Assembly (NCBI GenBank): GCA_030407085.1 | Contig: CM059584.1 | Span: 137,630,001 to 137,694,000, forward strand | Reading direction: 5' to 3' | DNA length: 64,000 nucleotides | DNA from: Trichopria drosophilae | Lineage: Eukaryota; Arthropoda; Insecta; Hymenoptera; Diapriidae | Shown: positions 25,698-37,925 of the stretch, piece by piece | Layout of the letters: each line of letters opens with the position of its first letter | Numbering within the stretch: the first letter of the stretch is position 1 | Notes under the pieces: generated by a model | The model's database searches: none | What the model saw: only the letters and a program-made list of their open reading frames with translations | What the model was told of the DNA's origin: nothing | Made by a program: the position numbers and the translations under genes

Positions 25698-26419
25698 ATA
25701 ATACAATGCAAAATAATGTTATTTGAAAGATTCCGATTAAAATAAAAAATCTATTATGCAATATTTGAACCACTCGAGTATTTAACAGTTAAAATATAAA
25801 TTACTTATAAATCTATGTAGGATTTGTATATAATTTCAATCAATTTGAGCTTATTGAGTTCTTTCTTATATAACCGAATATAATGTTTCATCGCTGTCTT
25901 CTCATTTATTATGCCCTGAAAAAAATTCTTAAAGTTCCATTCCACTTGTTTTATCACGTGACGAAACTGGAGCACTTTTCAATCGACTCGCAGTATTCGT
26001 TAAATATCATATAGCAATATTATCGTGATACCCCCATGGAAAACAATATCGCAAGAATATATTTTTAAATATCAAGTAGAAAATGTAACCGTAAATAGAA
26101 AATATACAACACCATATATACATATTTTTGCCGCTAATAATAAATATGCGTTGATATATTTTAAAATAGTTAATAATATACGTAATAAAAAAATGCAATA
26201 TGAAACGTTAATATACAATATGAACAATATGAAATATATTTCAATATATATTTTAAGAAATATACGTATCACAAAAGTATGAGAATTTTTTTAGTTTCTT
26301 AGACTGAACAGAGTTTCTATATAAATTTAACCTTAACCAGTGATAATAACTACTCTCATTATTAATAATATATACACGAATTGATACTGAGTAAATATAG
26401 GAAGATTTTGATATGGCAA

Positions 26420-28100
26420 TTAGTGTTTTATGAGTGTAGGGGTGTTTTTCTGTCTGATATCAGTAATATTTTCTAGTAGCGGATTTATACTTAACTGCGA
26501 TTCATAAAATCTTTGTGAGATATTCTCTACATATTCAGGTATCGTTACTACTTTTGCTTTTTCGTGTGTATCAATAGTTTTTATATATCTCCCCGAATTA
26601 GTTATAATATATAGGCCTAATAGTATATTTTAAGGCACTACACCATACTGGTCCAGCGTAAGTGAGAGTGGGTCTTATAAGTGCAGTGTTTTTTATTTTT
26701 GAATGTTAATTTACTATCTTTGTTCATTAGTGGGTGAAGTGATCTGAGAGCACCATACGCTTTTATCAACACTTGTCTGACGTATTCGTTCAATCTACGT
26801 CTACTGTCGTGATCGATTCCTACATATTTGACAATTTTAATTGGAGTCATTGATTTTCCGTACATTTTAATAGGATTAAATATTTTTATATTTGTAAACT
26901 TGTTGGAAATGCATTCGGTTTTGTCTGCGTTTACTTTAATTTTCCATGTTTTATAATATTCTTCTAATCTGTATTGATGGTATTGTTTTGCAGCAACAAT
27001 GGCACTAAAGGAATGTGCATAAATAGCTGTATCATCAGCGGTTTTTGTCAGAGAGATATGTACTGAAAAGTGTTGCGCCCTCTACAGAACCGTGAGGAAC
27101 TCCGGGTTCGATTAATTTATTCGATGAATAGCCGTTTTCTATTTTTACTTTAAAATATCTATTGCGAAGGTATGAGTTTATGAGTTTTATAATATGAGGA
27201 GGGAACTTAAGATTTACTAGTTTATATATCAGACCATCAGTCCATACTTTATCGAAAGTTTTCTCTATGTCCAGCAGCATTACCATTGTTGTTACATTAC
27301 TTTTATTATTATTTACTTCTACATCGTTTACTATGTGTACAACTTGTTGGACAGTATTATGATGAAGCCTGAATCCGAAATGTTCATTTTGTATTATTTT
27401 AAATTTATCGACTATTTGTATGCTACGTTGCAATACTATTTTTTCTGAAAATTTTCTGAATGTTGGAAGCAGACTTATATGTCTATAACTGGTTGGTAAT
27501 TTTGCATCTTTATTTGGTTTCTTAATTGGGATGATTACGGCTTCTTTCCATTGAGATGGAAAGTGATGTAGTTTGAGCATTGCAATTATAATATAGTTCA
27601 AGTGTGCTATTGCTATTTTTGATACATTTTTTATAACAATGTTTTCTATTTTGTTCTTTCCTGGAGTTTTGCGATTTTTAAAATTTTTAATTATTTTTAT
27701 TATTTCTGTTGGTGAGGTTCTTATTTTGTCAAAATCTTTATATTCTATTAGATAGTTACTTTTTATGAATTCCGAATATATTTTTTCAAAAACATTTACA
27801 ATGGCTTCTGATTTATCTTTATTAGTTATATAGATTTCGTTGTTGTATTCTAAACAAGATACTAGTTTATACTTTTTCTTCAAAGATTTTGTAATTTACC
27901 ATAATGTGTTGTCAGAAGTTTTAACATATTCAAGTAATTATCCCCATTTGTCGTTTGAATTTTAATTCTAATCTCCGTTGTTTATAATTTCATTTCTGTT
28001 TTATCATCGATTTTACGATTTATTTGCCATTTTTTCCTAAATTTATTGTGAATTTTTATTAAATCTTGATTCTTAATTTTGTTAGGTATATCATCTTTTT
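26420..28100 (-). pseudogene. Decayed Jockey-type LINE, RT domain
   Basis: The longest open piece (27883-27035, minus strand, 282 codons) carries Jockey-like RT signatures in order: NFKNRKTPGKNKIE; FPSQWKEAVIIPIKKPNKDA; SYRHISLLP; NEHFGFR; motif A LDIEKTFDKVW; and motif B PGVPHGS. A frameshift then truncates it, and motif C (ADDTAIYA, 27039-27025 onward) follows in another frame. Further on the frame reads IVKYVGIDHDSRRRL and, after more breaks, a typical Jockey C-terminus (IPEYVENISQRFYES) ending near 26420. Upstream, KIHNKFRKKWQ at about 28060-28030 is part of the linker. No 3' tail or target duplication is visible. Confidence 0.8.
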
Positions 28101-28204
28101 ATAAAGTAATAGTTTAAATATTTATATATATATTTAAACACTTTATAGACATGAACTTTTTTTTTATTAAATCGCAGTAACTGATATTGCTTATGCTTAC
28201 ATAT

Positions 28205-28290
28205 TATTTCAATAGGAGGATGTGTAGCTGAGTGGTTCTGAGCACGGGTTTCTATGCGCGGCCTAGGGTTCGAGGCATACTCAGGATATA
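28205..28290 (+). pseudogene. tRNA-like sequence (SINE head or tRNA relic)
   Basis: TGTAGCTGAGTGGTTCTGAG gives an A-box-like D arm and AGGGTTCGAGGC a B box, spaced as in a tRNA promoter. A T-run (28291-28298) follows like a Pol III terminator. The T-stem and acceptor stem do not pair well, so it is not a functional tRNA. A SINE body may extend to about 28470 but I have no second copy to define it. Confidence 0.4.
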
Positions 28291-28354
28291 TTTTTTTTAT
28301 ATTTATTTAATTTTAATGGGACCAAATGGTTTTAAAGTACCAGATAAATTCCAC

Positions 28355-28445
28355 AGCAATATTCCATACGTTGGACATTTCGACATTCCTGGAATATTAC
28401 TTTGGAATATTCCCAATGCTCCAAAAGAATATTCTAGGAATATTG
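28355..28445. promoter_or_regulatory. Cluster of GGAATATTCC-type palindromes
   Basis: Five AATATT-centred motifs lie within 90 bases. GGAATATTCC (28404-28413) and AGAATATTCT (28426-28435) match the paired nGAAnnTTCn heat-shock element form. No gene lies close downstream, so a regulatory role is doubtful and it may be part of a repeat. Confidence 0.2.
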
Positions 28446-28841
28446 AAGGAATTAAGCGTGATATTTAATTTTCTTCATTGCAACATAACTTTGTACACGA
28501 ATTTTTAGATAGAAAAAAATAACGAAATATTTTATGTTTCGATGTGCACTTTACATTAGAAAATGCAACTTTGTAAAAGGAACGTGCAGATCTGCACGAA
28601 ATTTTGACTCTTTCATTTTTATCAATTCAACAAATCCTGGGTATAAAAACCATTTTTCCGTTTTCCAAGTGACATAAATCGATAGAGCGACATCGAGAAA
28701 GCGGATTATTGTTTCATCCTTTCTTTTGAGGCCAAAAAGATACCAATATAGGTATAAATTCATCAAATCGCTTGCAAAATGTATATACTGGACTTTTGTA
28801 AAGCCGTTTGTATATTCAAACCAGGTATTATTTTAAGAATG

Positions 28842-29516
28842 CACTGTTAGAAATTTCTGTAGCATTTTTCTGAAACATGTAACCGAAGCTTTTTACGGTT
28901 ACCGTTTCAGAATTTTACGAAACATGAACAGAAATTTCGGAAACGATAACCGTAAAAAGTTTCGGTTACACGTATCAGAAAATTTTGTTACAGGTTCAGA
29001 ATTTTCAATTACATTGACAGAATAGTATAAGGGGAGTAAAATTTGTTTGCTTTATCATATTTTTTTGTGTGTTTCTATGATTTATTGTCCTTCGATTGGG
29101 GAAGGCTACCCTATTATTAGAAATAGAAAATTTAATAAAAACAACACTGTTTTGTAAATGTGCATCAAGATAGAAAAAATACGATGTATATATATATAAT
29201 AAACATTATATACAATTCAACAATATTCGGATGACACTCGTTATATCCAGTAGGGTATAACCATAAGTAGATGGTTGACCGAGGAATCCTTGATGACTGA
29301 ATGAAAATTCCATTTCTGCGATGGGTACGCAACACCTAGCGACTACAAATCAAAGTAATGTCACCATGTTTCACTGATTCCTTTTGAATTTTCTGTTACA
29401 GTTTCGTCATTTTCTGGTAATATAACGTAATGGTACTTTCTGTTACAAAATTGAGTAAAATTCTATTACTTCGGTAACATAAAAGTTTCCGAAACTTCTG
29501 AACATTTCTAACAGTG
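28842..29516. mobile_element. Non-autonomous TIR element with strong internal hairpin, 675 bp
   Basis: The termini CACTGTTAGAAAT (28842) and its reverse complement (ending 29516) are inverted, with partial matching inward (TTTC.GAAAC). Near the left end a 30-bp arm GTAACCGAAGCTTTTTACGG (28879-28908) pairs with 28940-28969 with two mismatches, and the pairing extends to about 42 bp per arm. No coding frame is visible. No clear target-site duplication was found. Confidence 0.65.
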
Positions 29517-30183
29517 TAATTTTTAAACTTTTCTTTCACATTGGAAGAGTGAATAATATCTTGTAGTTGTTTTTGTATCTATATTAATAAATTTAAAAAA
29601 ATTGAAATACTCTGTACATTTAAATTAGCATTGATTATCAAAAAATTCCGTACCGTCTGTGGGTGGTTTAATACTTGATAATGAGAGAATAATATAGCTG
29701 AGTCTAATACAAAGACTAATAAGTTATACAATGATTAGGATAAATATGATTTTAATCTAACGCCTGCATACTTCATGTTCGAATGGATAACAATCTACTG
29801 ATTCTGTGTAAAATGGATTGAATCCATGGATTTAACAACAATAAAGAACGAAATCCTATACTTTACTGTCTGCTGGATATAGGAAAAGACAAATTTGATG
29901 ATTTGGAACGAAGAGTGTAGGTGACGTCTAAATCGCATATAATTTTAAAATTTTCTTCTTATGAATTAAAACCGTTATCAGAACTTTAGGAATTAAACGG
30001 AAGTATAATCAGGTAATGTGTATGGGAATAAATTTTACATCATTCTATACAAAAATATCACATTTATTTAAAAATTCATAGTTCAGGTGCGTTTAATGTA
30101 CATGGATGTAACGAATTCAAGTATTTTGTCTGCATATACTGGAGTAGAATATTTAGATGATCCTCAAATTATGACTACTGGAA

Positions 30184-30579
30184 TTACCAGGCATGGACAG
30201 CTGGAGCAACAACGTGGCTCTTGACGAGCGCTGGTGCAGCTACTACTGGAGCAGCATGGACGTATGACTGGTGGACTACTGGTGCAGCATGAACAGCTAC
30301 TGGAGCAGCATGGACTGCAACTGGTGAAGCATGGACGTAAGACTGGTGGACTACTGGAGTAGCATGGACAACTGGCTGGACTGCAGCCACGACTTCAGTA
30401 GTCTTCAAGACAGCATTGTTGTGCACTCGGTCCACCTTTTGGTAACTGGTTGCTACTGGAACAGCCGCTGCAACTGCCACTGCTGGTGCAGCGTGGACGA
30501 CGTGGTGTACTGGTGCGACGTATCCAGGTGCGGCATAAGCACAGGCCACGAGGGCGACGAGCACAATGAATTGTTTCAT
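30184..30579 (-). CDS. Cuticular gene 2: secreted VHAAP-repeat protein, shortest paralogue
   Basis: This 131-residue protein is probably a cuticle component. Residues 1-16 are a signal peptide (MKQFIVLVALVACAYA). A GYVAPVHHVVHAAPAVAV segment follows, then the central SYQKVDRVH...LKTTEVV block at about 45-66. Next come VHATP/VHAAP repeats with two VHQSYVHA motifs, and the C-terminus is VKSHVVAPAVHAW. No chitin-binding RR motif is visible. It is shorter than genes 3 and 6 because it has fewer VHAAP units, which fits repeat slippage or unequal exchange. It is a single exon; AATAAA lies at 30063-30068 (minus strand). Coding sequence, 3'UTR and about 350 bases of downstream flank match gene 3, so these two are recent duplicates in the same orientation. 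Confidence 0.9.
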   Translation of the reverse strand: MKQFIVLVALVACAYAAPGYVAPVHHVVHAAPAVAVAAAVPVATSYQKVDRVHNNAVLKTTEVVAAVQPVVHATPVVHQSYVHASPVAVHAAPVAVHAAPVVHQSYVHAAPVVAAPALVKSHVVAPAVHAW

Positions 30580-30632
30580 GGTGATTAAAATTTGGGTTTT
30601 TGCTGCTTGTTACTAGTCGAATGCTACTGAGC

Positions 30633-30669
30633 GAATGTTGATGTGACATGAGCTTCGCCGCTTTTTATA
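30633..30669 (-). promoter_or_regulatory. Core promoter of cuticular gene 2
   Basis: On the minus strand a TATAAAA box begins at 30669. At +33 the start region reads ATCAACATTCGCTC, which aligns with ATCATTCGCTC in genes 3, 4 and 6, placing the start near 30636. The 5'UTR is about 57 bases and runs without an intron to the ATG at 30579. Confidence 0.75.
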
Positions 30670-30767
30670 CCCAAACCAACTTCGTGGAGAGGTATAGAAG
30701 AATAGAGGCGTCAAAATTAAAAAAACGATTACTTTCGAGGTTAACTGTCACTAGGTACTTTCTCTTG
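30670..30767 (-). promoter_or_regulatory. Shared proximal promoter block, gene 2 copy
   Basis: Reading away from the TATA box, this block contains the 13-mer TTAATTTTGACGC (30708-30720, minus strand) and an AAGAGAAAGT motif near 30757-30766. Both occur in the same order and at similar spacing upstream of genes 3 and 6, with GACAGT..ACCTCG between them. The conservation may reflect shared regulation or simply recent duplication. Confidence 0.6.
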
Positions 30768-31023
30768 GTAATATCGGCAGGTTTCTGGGCTTTTATATAG
30801 AATATACGTAGTTAATGCAACGTTTACATGATATCGCTTATGGAAATATACAATTCAAAACTAATGGTTATTATTCTGTTTGAATAGTAGCAGATCAATT
30901 TTAAATAATTACAATTAACTTTTCATATGAATTGTCACTGCAGCTTCAGAGAGCTCACTAAATGAATAGTAAATGAATATGGTCATTAGCTATTCTTCAT
31001 TCTCTAAATATGACTCAGCAAAA

Positions 31024-31137
31024 ACCGCTGAAAATCAGCGAAAAGTATGCCGCTAATTCAACTTTTCGCTGATTTGCAGCGAATATTCACTGATTTGCAG
31101 CGAATATTCACTGATTTGCAGCGATTTTCGCTGATTA
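31024..31137 (+). repeat. 21-bp minisatellite with self-complementary units
   Basis: GATTTGCAGC starts at 31071, 31092 and 31113, an exact 21-bp period. Each unit contains CGCTGATTTGCAGCG, itself a 5-6 bp hairpin. Flanking sequence carries CGCTGAAAATCAGCG at 31026-31040 and a further TTTTCGCTGATT. The short ORF through it is just the 7-residue reading of the repeat. Confidence 0.7.
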
Positions 31138-34100
31138 ATATTAAAAGAGCACGGATTCCCATGACTAACTATTTTATGTACATCGGTAGTCAGCGAATCG
31201 TATATTTTCTACTGTACATCATAATTTACTTCTATTTACAGACATATAACAAATAAAGTTTCTTAATTAGCATATTTATGGTTTATGAGTTCTTCGTTTT
31301 TTATAAAATTAAAACTAAAAAGATACAATTAATAATGCGGTCTTAAAATTGTAAATCTTATCTTCCGGATGTACTTGAAAAATATTTATTTAATACTAAC
31401 GTTGTGAATAAAATTTTTTTACAGATATTTTCACATGGCATCATGTTTACAAATATCTATCCCTACCACTATTTTTTGAATTTTATTGACATCAATATTT
31501 ATTAGTTCATTTATTTATTATTTTGTTTAACTATTATTAATTTACTAATTTTATAGGAAAAATAGTATTTTACATCCTAGTCAAATTATTAATTTTGGAA
31601 TGTTGAACAATTTTAAATAATTAATACTTGAAGTCACCATTAGAATTAGTACCCCGTTAATGAATTTAGCAAACAAATATTATTAATATTACTGAACACG
31701 CGTCATTTTGTAATGTCTATAGTTAATTTTTGTTGTACTATGGTTATTGAAGACGTAAGGTTCTCAGTCTTCTAAACAAATAATATATAATAATATCAAA
31801 GGATACCTACAACTTAATTTTTAAAAGGTACAATTTAATCTGTTTTTTGTTTTTTAAGGTTGAATTTATACGACACATTCAATCAAAAATTTAAAAGGAC
31901 TTTCTTTTAGATGATATATAATTAATAAACATATATGAACAATAATTAATAAACAACTCATTACGTTAGTTATTTCTTATGCAGATATAACTGTAACTAT
32001 AATTAATAAAGATTTCTTTGCAAGACTTGAAGTAGTAAAATAATCAATAACCGAAAACTTTAAATTTAAATGAAATACAATTGTAATTGAATTAATATAT
32101 AAAGCAATCATATAATCTAGATCTATATGTATTGGGAAATCTACGAGGATGACAAGTAGTTTTCAAGTGCATCTGAAATAGCCAAGGTAATATTATCCAG
32201 CATCTGTTCTATCCAGCTTTTTTAAAGGAAATCAGTGAAATAAAGAACTTTTTTCAGTTACTGTTGATTGTTTTGCAAGGTAGCAATTATTTTTCATCAT
32301 AATTTGTAATAAAGTTTCTTCCAATTAATAAACTCTACAGGCCTCACAGTACTTCAACGTTGCTGAGTTTATCTTTTATACGAATAACCTTTCAAGTGTA
32401 AGGTTGTAACATCACATGGAAATTAAGAAATCTTCATATAACCTTACGCTACCGTTTCGTTAATATATGGGATGATCGACCAAACTTATTACATGGCCAT
32501 TACAAAATAATGTTAAATTAATCTTATGTAATCAATATGTTTAATGTACACCTTATCTTTTAATAGAAACAATATGCATTGTCCCTCCATACTTCGTAAT
32601 CTACACTAATTTTAAAGACTTTTCTATACCGGAAGTCGTACAGTAGTGTAAAAGTTGTGATAAAATCTGCATAAAACTAAATGGATCAGTTTATCAATGG
32701 TAACCTTATATTAAGGTTAAAGAACACTGTCTGTAACATTAAATTTTCAGATTTGTGTACCATCATCATCATCTTGTATTGATATTAAACTATAAATATG
32801 TCACAACAAGTCTTATTCTGATGTTTTATTAATGTTTCGGTTTGTAACCTTTCTGAGAGGTTATCATAAATATGTTCTCTGCAAGAGTAATAATTATTGC
32901 AACTGCATTAAGTGAATTCGCGTTTGTTTAAATGTAGTAGTTAGTATATAATTAAATTCGGCATTCATCGTCTTGTCGGCCGGTTAAAGTAAATTTTATC
33001 GATCACTTCAAACCATCAATTTTTGAATTATGTGTACGTGTTATTTCTGTTTCGGATTCTTATAGGTCATCTGCAGTCCCGTATTTACTTTAAATAAAAC
33101 ATCTTAAAATTAATATGGTTAATTCATCCATTTATAGAATAATATAGAGATAATAATAATAATAATAATACTGGATATCTTTAAAAGCAAATTATTAATG
33201 TGACAGTAAAGAATTTCATTTAATAGCACAAGATGAGATTTCAGAACATGGATTTGTTCAATCCAACATAGTATTTACTATTATTTCACAATTCATTTCT
33301 ACCTCCAAAAGTAATGAAAGAAACATTTATCAAATATTTTTTGTTTCTTTTTAATAATATTTTTAATAATCGTTTATATTCAATTTAGGTTTCCATTCAC
33401 AAAATATGCGAAAATCTTATATTTAATAGTTAGGTTCTTGTTATATAAACTACTATATGTCACTGCTTGTGATAATTTATTGGTTTACTACTATTTAGTG
33501 AAATCGCCATCCTCTAATTTTTTATGAATAAAAATAGGAAACTATGGTTTCAGCTAGACTTAATTGTAATTAATAAAATGAAAATATCTTCACATTCCTC
33601 GAGCGAAGAATTATCGTTTCAAAGCAGTATTTCACACTTTAGAGGGAATATTCTCTCGAATAACAATAGTAAAATTAACTACATCAACATTACTTACTTA
33701 AATATAAAAGTTATTTATATGGCTACTTTTAAGTTTACTACGCAAAATAAGGTGAACTTATATTATATTATTTAAAAAAAAACAACTATTTGCCCGAATT
33801 TGTTTTTTATTTCTCCGCTACATGCAAAACTATGTCCCTAATTTTGAACATTTTTTCGTTATTTTACAATAATATATCCTTCGAAGTACCAAGGCTTCTA
33901 AAAAAATATTGATTTTTTCAAAATGATTTTTTCATTTCCGACGTGAAATGAAGTTATAAAAATTTTAAATAGAACGGATTAAAATTGTGGTCGTGACGTA
34001 TGAAAATTGTATGTATGCGTATTGATTATTATGTTAGCTTTTTTTGAAAAAATATTTAGGAAATATTTGACACTATAAGTCACATGGACGTCTTTTAAAT

Positions 34101-34323
34101 AATAAACCATCATTTAAGCAGAAAAGGAATAAACTTAGAATTTTTAAAAATTGTACAGTCGCGATACCTGTTAATTGATTCAATCTAATGTACCAAGCTT
34201 ATTTGATGTCTAATCTTTAAATTTTTTAACGTGAATAATGACTGTATATAGGGTATAATATGATTCATTTTTTTGAAAGACTGAACTTTGTACATTCTTT
34301 GGAGTATAAATTTATCCAGTCTT
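31138..34323. other. Gene-free AT-rich region between genes 2 and 3
   Basis: It contains short ATAAT (33154-33172) and CATCAT (32761-32774) runs. I see no genes or element ends. Confidence 0.5.
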
Positions 34324-35100
34324 TTATTTATTTATTTATTGGAAATAAACGGGCGTTAAACACCCCAGAATACAAAGTTTTTAACAAAAATATATAAAGT
34401 CGCTCTTCTAAATACTATTTATAACAAATGATATATAAACTTAAACATAATGAAATAATAGTTTTCTTTTACAATTAGCGGTGTATAAGAAAAGGGAATT
34501 TTGGTTGCGAATATCTTCAGGAAGAGAGTTCCACACACGAGTTAACCGAAATATTGGCGAATAAAAGCAATAGTTTGTTTTGCAATTTCTCTCGTACAGT
34601 ACTCTAACATTACGAGTGGAGTACGGTGTTGGCCTCCAAACGAATAGACCTCTAAGGTCAGGGGATTTAATATGGTCATACAAAATCTTACGAACCAGAA
34701 TACTATCGTTAAGCCTATGTATGGATTCTATTGTTGGGATATCAAATTTCTTAGATATGTCATGAAAATCATGAGAGAAAAAGTGTAATGGTTGATCAGA
34801 TTTGTAAAAGAGAAATCGCAAAAATTTCCTTTGAGTGGACTCTAGAAGTTTTTTTCGATTAAGGTATAGGGACTCCAAACAGGAGAGGCATACAGCAAAT
34901 TAGGTAATACAAGAGTTTTATAAATGTTGATAATGGCGGACGTATCCTTAAAAACTTTTGTTGATCTAATTACAAAGCCTAGGGACTTAAAAGCCTTAAG
35001 AACAACATCATTTATATGTTTATTAAAAGATAATGTTTTATCGCTGATAACGCCAAGATCCCGAATAGAGTCAACAGATATTTTATATTCAGAGTGAAGT
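34324..35100 (-). pseudogene. 5'-truncated LINE, RT C-terminal region
   Basis: On the minus strand the frame reads VDSIRDLGVISDKTLSFNKH, then ASPVWSPY, and after a frameshift in an A-run continues LLESTQRKFLRFLFYKSDQ to RVWNSLPEDIRNQ and a stop at 34441. This is the part of LINE ORF2 downstream of the catalytic YADD box. The 3'UTR ends in a (TAAA)n-type tail at about 34324-34343. Sequence and tail differ from the other LINE copies here, so this is a separate family, probably CR1/I-like. Confidence 0.75.
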
Positions 35101-36332
35101 TTTCACTCTATTTTTGTTTTTACTTTCTTTTCATTTTTGTTAATTTAGACAGCATTAAGTTCACATAAAGATATACTATACTATAACAATAGATTTAAAA
35201 TTTAATAAATATAAGATCTTCATTCAATTGTACTGAAATTATATCATGAGAATACAGTGTCAAATTCTTTTGAATAGGTAAGTACTATTATTAAATATAG
35301 GAAACAGTGGTAAAAATAACTTCTCGATTAATTTTCGAAGAATATTCTAGAAAAGCTATTCTATTTATAAAAATCTTATTAAATATTTATTCCACACAAT
35401 TGTTAAATATTTACGAAAGTATAACGTATATAACGATTTAAAAAATATTCGTTTGTTGCATACTCGAACAGAAGCTGAGTTCAAGGAACCGAACAAGGCA
35501 AGGCTGTGTACTACGAAAAATATTTCATATTATTCATAAGAATACAGCAAAACCTAAATATCAGAATCCACAAATTTGTTTAGTTAAGTGTCAAATTACA
35601 TATCATAATGAGCCATTTGTAGCGTTTGCTTTTCCATGCTACCTAATGTATCACTTTTGACAAGGTCAAGTATTTTCACAGCTGTTTCTACATTTATTAT
35701 AAGAGCATAGGTATTGGTAGGTATTATGAAGCAACCAGAAAATAGAAATAATGTGAATACATATCATTTGTAGGTCTTTGAAAAAGGGATTATACTATTC
35801 AAAATGTATTTTTGAAAGCAGTTTTGTATTCCAAATCCGCAAATTGACAAATGCTTTTTGTGAAATAAATAATATATAGCATTAAATATCGTATTTTAAA
35901 TATTAAGACAAGGTTATGTTGTACACATATTAATGCACATTGAATGTGGATTTCATAATAATCAATAAATAATGTAAAAAAGGGATTTTGGCCCTGGCGT
36001 TTACTTCTATAGTCTGTTTCTCAACGTTGTTTCGGACCTCTACACTCTTGCAATGGTTATTGTCAGTCTGGATCAGTGAAAATTTCGCCGATTGCTTAAA
36101 TGAAAATAATTTACGCTGTTAAATCTGTCAATTTTACTGTTTATTTGGTCAAGATAATGTATTTACTGAAACTTTTCGGGTAGCTCAACCAAAGTTGCCA
36201 CTATTTTACTGGTTCTTTAGTTGTAAATTATGTTAACACTGATTACTCAATATAACCAGTAATTTTCTGACCAAGGAATTTTTATAACAGACCGAAATAA
36301 ATTTTGTTATGTTTGCACTTTTGCATTGTTAG
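35101..36332. other. Gene-free AT-rich region
   Basis: No coding signal is seen between the LINE fragment and the candidate micropeptide exon. Confidence 0.5.
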
Positions 36333-36369
36333 ATAACGCATTGGAGTAGCGAGAACGAAAATCTAAATA

Positions 36370-36523
36370 ATGGAAAAGCCATCGAAAAATGGAACATTAG
36401 CACTTGATTTCAGGTAAGTACCTAATGTTTACCCGAATTGTTTGTTTTTAACCATTTTTGTACTACTGTTTTGAAGGGAGTATACATTATTTTGTACTTT
36501 ACAGGATAGTGAAACTAAAGTAG
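36370..36523 (+). other. Candidate two-exon micropeptide ORF (20 codons)
   Basis: An ATG with A at -3 and G at +4 opens 14 codons (MEKPSKNGTLALDF) and ends at a consensus donor CAG|GTAAGT (36413/36414). A 91-base intron with a pyrimidine-rich end TTTTGTACTTTACAG leads to an exon at 36505 that completes the split codon and stops at 36521-36523. The splice signals are good but the product is tiny. It may be the first exon of a larger gene not otherwise seen, a lncRNA, or chance. Confidence 0.25.
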
Positions 36524-37086
36524 TAGCTCCCATTTATATATTGCGTTTTTATTGATAAATCGTTCATTGTTGTATCAGAAAACGATGATCCAGTAATTTC
36601 TTTTGACATTTTATTTAAAAGTTTTTATGGTTTTAAAGTTAATTATTCTACAACTTTAATATGCTTTTACAATTTCTTTGACCATATTGCTTTAACAACA
36701 ATATATCAAGTGCAACGGCATCATAACATTAATATTAGAAATTCGTATATTTTTACATCATTTGTGAAAGCCAATTAAGTTCATTTTTAAATACTTTACA
36801 GTTTGATATACCTGCAATATAAAATTCTTAAAATGAAAACTTCGAATCCTGACTGTATGAAAATGAAATGTCACTATATAAAAGCGTCAGTTTGACCACT
36901 TTAACTAACTGTGGTCCAATTGACATACTTATATAGTGAAATTTCGGAGATTTTATTAATTTTTCTCAATTCAGAATTTTTTCGATTGAATTGCTGTTAT
37001 TTATTTTTATTTTTTTTTATTATTTTAACGGTCGGAATCGCCCTTTTACTAAGTTTTTGCCATACAATTCGTAAAATTTGCAACAT

Positions 37087-37327
37087 TTGCAGGTCCACTT
37101 CCTAGATGGCGCTATACTTCACATTTGTGTATGAAAGTACAGCAGTGGTCATGAGTCGATTTCCGCCAGATAAACAATATTTTCGAATCGTAAATAAACA
37201 ACGAGCTCGTCTTATCAACAGAGAACTGCTTGAAAATGAAATCGAAAAATTGTTCACTGTACGGGGACCAAACTCACGACCTACGACTTCGTAGTCCAGC
37301 GCGTTACCACCTGTGCCACGAACTTAT
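37087..37327 (-). mobile_element. tRNA-derived SINE, copy 2
   Basis: This is the minus-strand copy of the family seen at 5118-5388. The A box reads TGGCACAGGTGG (37318-37307) and the degenerate B box GAGTTTGGTCCCC (37275-37263). The body contains TTTTTCGATTTCATTTTC, CGAAAATATTGTTT and GGCGGAAATCGACTCATGAC, and ends with GGACCTGCAAAT. No target-site duplication was identified with confidence. The antisense frame LLENEIEK occurs in both copies, an effect of shared ancestry and not of coding. Confidence 0.75.
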
Positions 37328-37925
37328 GGTTTTTGTTTTAAGTTTCTTTTTCAAGCATTTGCAGGTGAAAAAAATTTGTTTAAAATGTCAAAAGCAATAT
37401 ATTATATGCCGGGATTAAGAGTTCGCTATAAGGGTCAGATGCTTCTCGTCAGTTAAAATGTATCAAATATCGGTAAACTGATAGAATGGTGTAGTTGTAT
37501 GAATCACAGGTAATCGATATAACTATATATAGTCCGAGGGTTATATTGTTCAGGATTAAGAAGAAAAGTTACTGTTGTCCTGATTCTCACAACTATAATG
37601 GTATATTAGTGTAAAAATCTGAAAATTGATTCGAAAAGACTGGGAATGTCTCTTAGATATAACAAAAAGGAACAAGAGCCTTTTGCTGTTAAAAAAAAGA
37701 TTTTACTGACATATCGACGAACCTGATTTATTATTGTAACCAGTCGATAATGATTTCCATATTTCTTAACACTTGAGTAAACTAAGTTAATAATTTATCA
37801 ACCACTGCTGACTTAGAATACTCACAGCGAGACCAGCAAAACTTGTTAATGTCTCAACTTATTTAATATATTGTAAATGATAATTTAGCCAAGATATGCA
37901 ATGATTAGGTAAAATATGATTTTAA

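Noticed and set aside
37106..37294. 62-codon ORF resembling the one at 5134-5352
   Set aside because: The shared LLENEIEK reading arises because both lie antisense to copies of the same SINE. There is no evidence of a protein.
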